This document shows, in pieces, positions 7,222 through 12,675 of a DNA stretch of 12,762 nt; position 1 is the first letter of the stretch, and each line of letters starts with the position of its first letter. The stretch is from positions 1 to 12,762 of the forward strand of contig CAAGBQ010000035.1 in NCBI GenBank assembly GCA_900768105.1. The letters are read 5' to 3'. The notes below the pieces were generated by a model. It was not told the DNA's origin. It did no database searches and was given only the letters and a program-made list of their open reading frames with translations. A program made the translations under genes and the position numbers. The DNA is from Oscillospiraceae bacterium. Lineage in GTDB: Bacteria; Bacillota; Clostridia; Oscillospirales; Ruminococcaceae.

Positions 7222-7335
7222 CCCTGTGCAAGGTCGCACCGCGGGGTTTTCAGAGCGAATCTCGGCTCCCCTGTGTAAGGGGAGCCGAGATTCGCTCTCA
7301 AATGCCGCGGTGTGAACCTTACACAGGAGAGGCGG
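7222..7335. repeat. Head-to-head pair of 47-bp repeat units (long hairpin), locus B
   Basis: A 47-bp-family unit in plus orientation (about 7222-7271, with CCCTGTG recurring at 7222 and 7269) meets a unit in minus orientation that ends near 7335. The junction forms a perfect 20-bp inverted repeat: arms 7252-7271 and 7279-7298 around the seven-base loop TGTGTAA. Pairing resumes for three bases after one mismatch, and the outer halves are also related as imperfect inverted copies. It lies between the two divergent promoters and outside both predicted leaders. Confidence 0.9.
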
Positions 7336-7361
7336 GAAATGCGCTAAATTTGTCAAAAGTG

Positions 7362-7390
7362 TTGCGCTGCGGCGCCATAAAAGTTATAAT
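7362..7390 (+). promoter_or_regulatory. Promoter of the phosphoglucomutase-yigZ operon
   Basis: TTGCGC (7362-7367) and a perfect TATAAT (7385-7390) are separated by exactly 17 bases. Transcription would begin near 7397, about 35 bases before the ATG. The -35 box begins about 27 bases beyond the right end of repeat locus B. Confidence 0.75.
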
Positions 7391-7415
7391 AAAAAATAAC
7401 AAAAATATTTGCTGT

Positions 7416-7421
7416 GGGAGG
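7416..7421 (+). promoter_or_regulatory. Ribosome binding site that fixes the phosphoglucomutase start
   Basis: GGGAGG eleven bases before ATG 7433. An ATG at 7422 directly next to it is followed by a stop within three codons, and the upstream TTG at 7409 has no site. Confidence 0.75.
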
Positions 7422-7432
7422 ATGCTTTAAAA

Positions 7433-9097
7433 ATGTCCGAAACGGAAAAATATCTTGAATGGAAACAATTTGTGCGCGATGAAGAGCTTGCCGCCGACCT
7501 TGCCGGCATTGAGGGCAACGAAAACGAAATTTTCGACCGCTTTTTCAAAAGCCTCGATTTCGGCACCGCGGGTCTGCGCGGAATCCTCGGCGCAGGTACG
7601 AACAGAATGAATATCTATACCGTTCGCCAAGCCACTCAGGGGCTTGCGAACTATCTTAACGGCAAAAAAAGCGGCGCTTCCGCCGCAATCGCCTATGATA
7701 CCCGAAAAAATTCCGAAAGATTTGCAAGGGATGCCGCCGCCGTGCTTGCCGCAAGCGGGATAAAGGTTTGGCTTTACGGCGCGCCCGCGCCCACGCCCAT
7801 GCTTTCCTATGCGGTGCGCGAGCGCTTTTGCGACGCGGGCATAGTTATCACCGCAAGCCACAACCCGGCAAAATATAACGGATATAAGGTCTATGGCAGC
7901 GACGGCTGCCAGATTTCACCGGAGGTTGCCGCGGAGATTACCGCGGAAATTCAAAAGGTGGATGTTCTGCGCGGCGCGGCAATATGCGATTTTGAAGCCG
8001 CAGCGGCGGAAAAGAAAATCATCATTCTTCCGGAAAGCTTTTGGCGCAGATATTACGCCAGAGTGATAAAAGAAGGCGTTGACCGCGCGCACCACTGCGA
8101 CGGCGAGCTTAATGTTGTTTATACCCCTCTTAACGGCACCGGCGCGGTTCCCGTTATCAACGCGCTTTCCCTTGCCGGCTTCGGCAGCATTTCCATGGTG
8201 CGCGAACAGGAACGCCCCGACAGCGCCTTTACCACCTGCCCGTTCCCGAACCCGGAGCTTAAAGAGGCGCTTTCGCTTGCGCTTGCGCAGGCGGAGCGTG
8301 AAAGCGCCGACATAGTGCTTGCAACCGACCCCGACGCGGACCGCGTTGGCGTTGCAAGCAGAGAAAATGAAGGCTTCCGCCTTTTTTCCGGCAACGAAAT
8401 CGGCGTTCTGCTTCTTGATTTTATCTGCCGCGCCCGCACCGAAAACGGCACTATGCCCGAAAAGCCCGTTGCGGTACGCTCCATTGTTTCAACGCGCCTT
8501 GCGGACGCAGTCGCCGCCCGTTACGGTGTGGAAATGCGCAGGGTTTTCACCGGCTTTCGCTTTATCGGCAAAGTGATTGCCGAGCTTGAAGCGGAGGAAG
8601 CGCCGGAGCGCTTTATCCTCGGCTTTGAGGAAAGCTGCGGCTATCTTTCCGGCACCTATGTGCGCGATAAGGACGGAATCGACGCTTCCCTGCTCATCTG
8701 CGAAATGGCGAATTACTGGAAGCTGCGCGGAACCACCCTTGGAGAAGCCCTTGAAAGCATCCAAAGGGAGCTTGGCCGCTATTACGATTTTCAGGATAAT
8801 TTTTACTGCGAGGGCGCCGAAGGCGCAAGCCGCATTGCGGAGATTATGGCAAAGCTCCGCCGCGAGCCTTTTTCCTCCGTTTGCGGCAAGGCCGTTTTGG
8901 AAACAAAGGACTTTGCGCCCGAAGCAAATATGCTTGAATATACCCTGGAGGGCGGCTGCGGCTTTATTGTACGCCCCTCCGGCACGGAGCCGAAAATCAA
9001 AATTTATTACTCCGTAAAGGCGGAAAGCGAAGCCGCCGTAAAAGCGGAGGGAGCCGCCCTTAAAGCAGAGGTCACAAAGCTCCTCGGCTTGGGTTAA
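7433..9097 (+). CDS. pgcA: Phosphoglucomutase/phosphomannomutase
   Basis: A 554-residue alpha-D-phosphohexomutase that interconverts hexose 1- and 6-phosphates through a phosphoserine. It feeds nucleotide-sugar synthesis for cell wall and glycans and links to glycolysis. All four family signatures are intact: active-site TASHNP with S142, the metal loop DPDADR (299-304), the sugar-binding loop GFEESCGYL (397-405), and the phosphate-binding loop RPSGTEPKIK (514-523). Length and the order of motifs match the Bacillus PgcA type. The start is ATG 7433, eleven bases after GGGAGG (7416-7421); the frame is open from a TTG at 7409, which would place the ribosome binding site inside the gene. It is the first gene of a two-gene operon, ten bases before yigZ. 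Glucose versus mannose preference cannot be decided here. Confidence 0.95.
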   Translation: MSETEKYLEWKQFVRDEELAADLAGIEGNENEIFDRFFKSLDFGTAGLRGILGAGTNRMNIYTVRQATQGLANYLNGKKSGASAAIAYDTRKNSERFARDAAAVLAASGIKVWLYGAPAPTPMLSYAVRERFCDAGIVITASHNPAKYNGYKVYGSDGCQISPEVAAEITAEIQKVDVLRGAAICDFEAAAAEKKIIILPESFWRRYYARVIKEGVDRAHHCDGELNVVYTPLNGTGAVPVINALSLAGFGSISMVREQERPDSAFTTCPFPNPELKEALSLALAQAERESADIVLATDPDADRVGVASRENEGFRLFSGNEIGVLLLDFICRARTENGTMPEKPVAVRSIVSTRLADAVAARYGVEMRRVFTGFRFIGKVIAELEAEEAPERFILGFEESCGYLSGTYVRDKDGIDASLLICEMANYWKLRGTTLGEALESIQRELGRYYDFQDNFYCEGAEGASRIAEIMAKLRREPFSSVCGKAVLETKDFAPEANMLEYTLEGGCGFIVRPSGTEPKIKIYYSVKAESEAAVKAEGAALKAEVTKLLGLG

Positions 9098-9107
9098 GGA
9101 GCGCCGT

Positions 9108-9728
9108 ATGCCCGAATACAGAACCGTAAGCGCCTTTGCGCAGGACGAATTTATTGAAAAAAAGTCGCGCTTTATCGGCCACATTGCGCCGGCTGCTTCA
9201 GAGGACGAAGCCATCGCCTTTATAAACGAAATGCGGGCAAAATACCGCGACGCCACCCACAATGTATACGCCTACTCCCTGCGCGAAGGGCAGATTAAGC
9301 GCGCAAGCGACGACGGCGAACCGCAGGGCACCGGCGGAGTTCCGGTTTTGAATGTGATAAACGGCGCGGAGCTTGTGGATGTCTGCTGCGTGGTCACGCG
9401 GTATTTCGGCGGAACGCTGCTTGGCGTAGGCGGGCTTGTGCGCGCATATTCCGAAGGCGCTAAAATTGCCCTTGCGGCAGCAAAAATAAAGGTGATGGCG
9501 CAAAGCGCCGACCTTTTGCTCCGGTGCGACTACGGCTTTTTCGGAAAGCTGGAATATTACTTTAACGAGCACGGAGTACTTGTTTTGAGCACGGAGTTCG
9601 GCGAGGATGTGCGCACCGCGGTGCGCATCCGCAAAGAGGAGCTTGCCGCTTTTGAACACGGCATAACGGAGCTTTCCGCAGGAAAGCTTTTTCCGCAGCT
9701 TATTGCGGAGGGCTGGAACGAAATGTGA
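9108..9728 (+). CDS. yigZ: YigZ/IMPACT-family protein
   Basis: A 206-residue protein of the YigZ/IMPACT family (UPF0029), which has an N-terminal IMPACT domain and a C-terminal ferredoxin-like domain. The eukaryotic IMPACT protein modulates Gcn2 signalling; the bacterial role is not established, though RNA or ribosome binding has been suggested from structure. Signatures seen are FIEKKSRFIG (15-24), DDGEPQGTGG (68-77) and the core VVTRYFGGTLLGVGGLVRAY (95-114). Length is normal. The AAGGAG site overlaps the stop codon of the upstream mutase and lies six bases before the ATG, so the pair is co-transcribed and probably translationally coupled. A terminator follows 12 bases after the stop. Confidence 0.93.
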   Translation: MPEYRTVSAFAQDEFIEKKSRFIGHIAPAASEDEAIAFINEMRAKYRDATHNVYAYSLREGQIKRASDDGEPQGTGGVPVLNVINGAELVDVCCVVTRYFGGTLLGVGGLVRAYSEGAKIALAAAKIKVMAQSADLLLRCDYGFFGKLEYYFNEHGVLVLSTEFGEDVRTAVRIRKEELAAFEHGITELSAGKLFPQLIAEGWNEM

Positions 9729-9740
9729 TATGTATACGGC

Positions 9741-9774
9741 AAAGGAGCCTCTAATAAAAGAGGCTCCTTTTGCT
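9741..9774 (+). terminator. Terminator of the phosphoglucomutase-yigZ operon
   Basis: Perfect 12-bp stem AAAGGAGCCTCT (9741-9752) / AGAGGCTCCTTT (9759-9770) with a six-base A/T loop. The T run is short (four T, then GC), so termination may be incomplete toward the repeats beyond. Confidence 0.8.
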
Positions 9775-9790
9775 TCCGCAAATAATAAGC

Positions 9791-9931
9791 GCCGCGGGGT
9801 TGTGGCGCGTTTCTCGGCTCCCCTGTGTAAGGTTCACGCCGAGGGGTTGTGGCGCGTTTCTCGCCTCCCCTGTGCAAGGTTCACGCCGAGGGGTTGCAGA
9901 GCGTTTCTCGGCTCCATCGGCGCGGTGCGAA
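9791..9931 (+). repeat. Tandem 47-bp repeat array, locus C (two full units and a diverging third)
   Basis: Units begin at 9791, 9838 and 9885, an exact 47-bp period. Units one and two differ at three positions (44/47 identical). The third matches for about 30 bases (through the CTCGGCTCC segment near 9914) and then diverges. Each contains the core CTCCCCTGTGTAAGGTTCAC or a near copy, the same core as at loci A and B. The array lies between the convergent yigZ and rpmE genes and has no supported gene. The whole gene-free stretch 9729-10046 is accounted for by two terminators, this array and the hairpin element at 9941-9976. Confidence 0.9.
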
Positions 9932-9940
9932 GCGGCAGGA

Positions 9941-9976
9941 GTTACGCCCGCCTGCGGTGGGCGGCCCTCATCCGTC
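9941..9976 (-). repeat. Hairpin-element end, inverted copy of 12727-12762
   Basis: These 36 bases are the reverse complement of 12727-12762 with a single mismatch (35/36). The copy contains a GC-rich hairpin with arms CGCCCGCC and GGTGGGCG around TGC, plus the motif CCCTCATCCGTC. Read on the minus strand it lies just beyond the rpmE terminator, in the same order as hairpin and end in the 12673-12762 element. Confidence 0.85.
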
Positions 9977-9997
9977 GACGGCGTTGGCGCGGCAAAG

Positions 9998-10028
9998 AAA
10001 AAAAGCCTTCCCAAAGGGAAGGCTTTTT
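9998..10028 (-). terminator. rpmE terminator
   Basis: On the minus strand the stem GCCTTCCC/GGGAAGGC has a three-base loop TTT, is flanked by A:T pairs, and is followed by seven T. It starts about 19 bases after the rpmE stop. Its stem resembles the CCTTCCCC/GGGGAAGG hairpin of the element at 12673-12762. Confidence 0.9.
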
Positions 10029-10046
10029 ACATTCGTTTTCGGCAAA

Positions 10047-10247
10047 TCAGTCCATACCGAAGCGCTTTTTGAATCTGTCAACACGACCGCCGGTATCGAC
10101 AAGCTTCTGACGACCGGTGTAGAAAGGATGGCACTTGGAGCAAACCTCCACATGGATATCCTGCTTGGTGGAACCGGTCTCCCACACAGCGCCGCAAGCG
10201 CAAGTTATAGTTGCGGGTTTGTAGTTAGGATGAATTCCTTCTTTCAT
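10047..10247 (-). CDS. rpmE: Ribosomal protein L31 (zinc-binding type)
   Basis: A 66-residue large-subunit ribosomal protein bL31 of the C+ (zinc-ribbon) type. The four metal ligands are C16 and C18 in TCACG and C36 and C39 in VCSKCHPFYTG; the N terminus MKEGIHPNY and the C-terminal RFKKRFG are canonical. In Bacillus the zinc form is replaced by the zinc-free paralogue YtiA under zinc limitation; no such paralogue is in this window. A GAGGTGA ribosome binding site precedes the ATG. The gene has its own promoter, a leader of about 70 bases with a tandem repeat, and its own terminator, so it is monocistronic. Confidence 0.97.
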   Translation of the reverse strand: MKEGIHPNYKPATITCACGAVWETGSTKQDIHVEVCSKCHPFYTGRQKLVDTGGRVDRFKKRFGMD

Positions 10248-10272
10248 TTATGTCACCTCTTTCTTTTCATCA

Positions 10273-10302
10273 TTGTATAATCAGTCCTTGTATAACAAGT
10301 CC
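10273..10302 (-). promoter_or_regulatory. Tandem 15-bp direct repeat in the rpmE leader
   Basis: On the minus strand two adjacent 15-base copies, GGACTTGTTATACAA and GGACTGATTATACAA, differ at two positions. The first also contains the palindrome CTTGT-TAT-ACAAG. They lie between the promoter and the start codon, inside the predicted transcript, so they could form an autoregulatory L31-binding leader. Ribosomal-protein leaders for L31 have been proposed in Firmicutes; whether this one matches is not tested. Confidence 0.5.
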
Positions 10303-10322
10303 TTTTTTACATCAGTATTGCT

Positions 10323-10351
10323 ATAATATCACAAACCGCAATGGATTGCAA
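10323..10351 (-). promoter_or_regulatory. rpmE promoter
   Basis: TTGCAA (10351-10346) and TATTAT (10328-10323) on the minus strand, separated by exactly 17 bases. This gives a leader of roughly 70 bases. Confidence 0.7.
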
Positions 10352-10364
10352 TAGCTTTTTTCTG

Positions 10365-10391
10365 AAAATTCTTTCCTCCGGAAAAAATTTT
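10365..10391 (-). terminator. Possible weak terminator after the nucleotidyltransferase
   Basis: A 12-bp stem on the minus strand (AAAATTTTTTCC / GGAAAGAATTTT, one U:G pair, three-base loop GGA) begins over the stop codon. The descending arm ends in T but no long U run follows, and most pairs are A:U, so efficiency is uncertain. It may only partly separate this operon from rpmE. Confidence 0.4.
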
Positions 10392-11286
10392 ATTTCCAAA
10401 GACCCATGGGATAGGTTCCCTCCTCGGTAAGCTTTAACAGCGCGGCGGAAAGCTCCGGAGTGTCCTCTTTATAGGTCATGCCGTACCATTTATCCGGACA
10501 TTCCTCCACCTTTACCGTAACCTTGCCTTCACGCAGAAGCGTTCCCACAACATTGGGAAGGTAGCACTCCGCCTTTTTTACATTGAGCGGAAGCTCCTTC
10601 TTCACAAAATCCGCCATTGCTTCGTCAAGATAATCGAAAATATCCGGAGTGAAGCCCCAGAAATTCATGGAAACGGGGGTGCCCGCCGGAAGCTCCGTCC
10701 AGGTTGCGCCGTCGTCCTCGGTAAAGGCGGCACATTCGCCGCGTTTTTCAACGCGGGTGCGCTCGTTTATCTCAAGAAGCATGCCGTTTTCGGTGCGGCA
10801 GACGCCGCGCGCAACGCTGCCTTTATCGGTGACGGTGTTTTCGATGCGATAGCCCATCATGGCATAGTGATTTTTGCCGGTCATTTCATCAAGGCATTTT
10901 TTGATGAGGGCAAAAGCGTGGCTTCCGTAATAATCGTCCGCGTTGATTACCGCAAAGGGACCTTTTACATGGCCGCGGCAAAGGGCGATTGCCTGCGCCG
11001 TGCCAAGGGGCTTTGTTCTGCCCTGTTCGGCATATTCCGGAGCGATTTCCTGGAACACATAGTCTGTTTCCATAAATTTAGAAACGGGGTCGCCGATTTC
11101 CTCGCGGAAATCCTTTTCAAGGCTTTTGCGGATGATGAAGACCACCTTTTTAAAGCCCGCCTTATAGGCGTCGTACATGGAAAAATCAATGATTTTTTCG
11201 CCGCAGGGTCCCACCGGAGTTATCTGCTTTGCGCCGCCGTAGCGGTTGCCGATTCCTGCCGCAAGAATAACAAGAGTTGCGTCCAT
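10390..11286 (-). CDS. Sugar-phosphate-type nucleotidyltransferase
   Basis: A 298-residue NTP_transferase-family protein (Rossmann-like GT-A fold), which joins a nucleotide to a phosphorylated sugar or similar acceptor. Evidence is the N-terminal nucleotide loop LAAGIGNRYGGAKQ (8-21), the segment RTKPLGTAQAI (90-100), the metal/nucleotide motif INADDYYG (114-121), and MNFWGFTPDIFDYL (207-220), which is typical of a subgroup common in gut anaerobes. The exact nucleotide and acceptor are not recognisable. The ATG at 11286 has only a weak purine-rich site (AAGAAAGAAG). It follows the carbamoyltransferase homologue by 59 bases with no convincing promoter between them, so the two are probably co-transcribed. 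Confidence 0.85.
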   Translation of the reverse strand: MDATLVILAAGIGNRYGGAKQITPVGPCGEKIIDFSMYDAYKAGFKKVVFIIRKSLEKDFREEIGDPVSKFMETDYVFQEIAPEYAEQGRTKPLGTAQAIALCRGHVKGPFAVINADDYYGSHAFALIKKCLDEMTGKNHYAMMGYRIENTVTDKGSVARGVCRTENGMLLEINERTRVEKRGECAAFTEDDGATWTELPAGTPVSMNFWGFTPDIFDYLDEAMADFVKKELPLNVKKAECYLPNVVGTLLREGKVTVKVEECPDKWYGMTYKEDTPELSAALLKLTEEGTYPMGLWK

Positions 11287-11315
11287 AATGCTATATCTTC
11301 TTTCTTTGATATTGT

Positions 11316-11341
11316 ATTATCCGCGCTTGAGCACGGATAAT
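11316..11341. repeat. Inverted repeat between the two operon genes
   Basis: ATTATCCG (11316-11323) and CGGATAAT (11334-11341) are perfect inverted copies with a partly pairing interior (GC-TTGA-GC). A second, mutually exclusive palindrome, CGGAT-A-ATCCG, covers 11334-11344. No T-tract follows on either strand, so this is not a normal terminator. It could be an operator, an mRNA processing site or an mRNA-stabilising hairpin. Confidence 0.5.
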
Positions 11342-11345
11342 CCGT

Positions 11346-12488
11346 TTATATACGGGGGCTTGCGCTCTCCTCCAGGCGTTTGAGCACGGCTTCCGGCTCC
11401 TTTGAGCACGAAAGCAGCACCATTGCGGCAAAGGTGAACGCGCGCGCGGCGGATTGCTGCAAAAGCGTGCTCAAATTTGCATTATACACCTGTGCGGTCA
11501 TCTCTCCGCGCACGCAGGTAACATCCGTTACCTGTGCGGGCAGGTTGTGCAAAAGCACTGCGGACTGCGCCGCGTGCTCAAGCATTTCTTCGGTACATTC
11601 CCAGTCCTTATACTGCTCGTTTTGCTCCCGAAGCTCGCTTTCAAGCAGCTCTACGGAGGCGGCGCGGTGCGCTTCGCAAAGCTCCGTGCGCTTTTCAAGG
11701 AAGGAATAAGGCGCCCAGTTTATCGGGTAAACTATTTCCGCGCCCTCAAAAGCCTCTGCCATGGTTGCCGCGTGCTCAAAGCTTCCGCCGGAAGCATTGG
11801 CATTTTCCTTTGCGCGGTCGTATGAATCCGGCGAAAGGTCGTAACCCTCCGGATTTGCAATTACAACATTCATTCCAAAGCGGGTGAAAAGGGAAATCAG
11901 CCCCTGCGGCACTGCCGCGGGGGTGGTTCCGGTCGGGGAATATGCCCACACCACAGCCATTTTTCTTCCGGCAAGCTGCTCGGTTCCGCCAAAGCGCTGC
12001 GCCAAAAACGCAAGGTCGGAAACGGTTTGAACGGGGCTGTCCTCGTCGCTTCCGAGATTTATTACGCAGGGCTTGCGTCCGCCGGCGCAGCCCTCCTTTA
12101 TTCCGGCGGCAAGGCGGCGCATATAGCCCGCGCTTTTGCCCACATATTCGCAGTCGCGCACGGCGACAACATCGGCGCAGCCTGCGGAAAACAGCGTTGC
12201 AAGGGTTGCGGAATTACCGAAATCCCTGCCGCTTTTTTCGCAGAAGGAAAGGCCCGAAAGCGCGCACCCAAGCTGTGCGGCAAGCTCCATTCCGGTTTCG
12301 CGACCGCTGTTTGTTACGGCGACGGCGGCTCCGCCGTCGAAGGTTTTTATTGAAGCGCCGTTTTTATAAAGTGCCGCAAGCCTTGCGGCGGCGTTTACCA
12401 CGGATTTTATTTCTCCGTCGGAAAGGTACCAGCTTTTAAGAAAGTCTTTTCCGAAAAGCGGATTTTCCGTCTTATTTTCAAGGGACAC
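11346..12488 (-). CDS. YgeW-like carbamoyltransferase homologue with degenerate active site
   Basis: A 380-residue member of the aspartate/ornithine carbamoyltransferase superfamily, closest in wording to the knotted carbamoyltransferase YgeW. Shared stretches are GKDFLKSW (13-20), WAYSPTG (181-187), VPQG (193-196) with FTRFGM (201-206), NPEGYDLSP (212-220), ASGGSF (232-237), and KDWECTEEM (294-302). The three carbamoyltransferase motifs are altered. The carbamoyl-phosphate STRTR loop reads SGRETG (61-66), HPTQ reads SPVQ (151-154), and HCLP reads HNLP (314-317). Known carbamoyltransferases depend on these residues, so transcarbamylation with carbamoyl phosphate looks unlikely. The frame is open and full length. 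The start is GTG at 12488 with GGAGG eight bases upstream and a strong promoter. No purine-catabolism genes, the usual ygeW company, are nearby. Superfamily assignment is firm; loss of activity is inferred. Confidence 0.85.
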   Translation of the reverse strand: MSLENKTENPLFGKDFLKSWYLSDGEIKSVVNAAARLAALYKNGASIKTFDGGAAVAVTNSGRETGMELAAQLGCALSGLSFCEKSGRDFGNSATLATLFSAGCADVVAVRDCEYVGKSAGYMRRLAAGIKEGCAGGRKPCVINLGSDEDSPVQTVSDLAFLAQRFGGTEQLAGRKMAVVWAYSPTGTTPAAVPQGLISLFTRFGMNVVIANPEGYDLSPDSYDRAKENANASGGSFEHAATMAEAFEGAEIVYPINWAPYSFLEKRTELCEAHRAASVELLESELREQNEQYKDWECTEEMLEHAAQSAVLLHNLPAQVTDVTCVRGEMTAQVYNANLSTLLQQSAARAFTFAAMVLLSCSKEPEAVLKRLEESASPRI

Positions 12489-12523
12489 AAATAAGTCCTC
12501 CTCGCTTTGCTTTTTACGGAATT

Positions 12524-12552
12524 ATTATACCAATCCCTTCCACGCAATTCAA
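12524..12552 (-). promoter_or_regulatory. Promoter of the carbamoyltransferase-homologue/nucleotidyltransferase operon
   Basis: TTGAAT (12552-12547) and TATAAT (12529-12524) on the minus strand with a 17-base spacer and an extended -10 TGG. The predicted leader is about 30 bases, ending in GAGGAGG eight bases before the GTG start. Confidence 0.85.
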
Positions 12553-12636
12553 TAAAATTTTGTGAATTTTTTTAACAGCGGCTTTTCTGCCGCGAACAAA
12601 CTTATCCGAACTTGAAACGATGCCGCTTTTTGCCTT

Positions 12637-12675
12637 ACCTGTTTAAGGCTTACGCCGCGGCAATGGAGCGCAAGC
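12637..12675 (+). repeat. Degenerate single 47-bp-family unit, locus D
   Basis: ACCTGTTTAAGGCTTACGCC followed by GCGGCAATGGAGCG aligns with the core and following part of the locus C units (CCCTGTGTAAGGTTCACGCC, then GCGGGGTTGTGGCG). It abuts the triple-hairpin element directly. The flanking stretch 12553-12636 holds nothing I recognise. Confidence 0.6.

Noticed and set aside
8489..9262. Minus-strand open frame antisense to the phosphoglucomutase and yigZ
   Set aside because: It spans the junction of two real genes on the other strand and shows no family signature.
9703..10110. Open frames on both strands through locus C
   Set aside because: Their content is translated 47-bp repeats (recurring short peptides such as SRLPCARFTPRG) and hairpins; they lack start signals and end inside rpmE.
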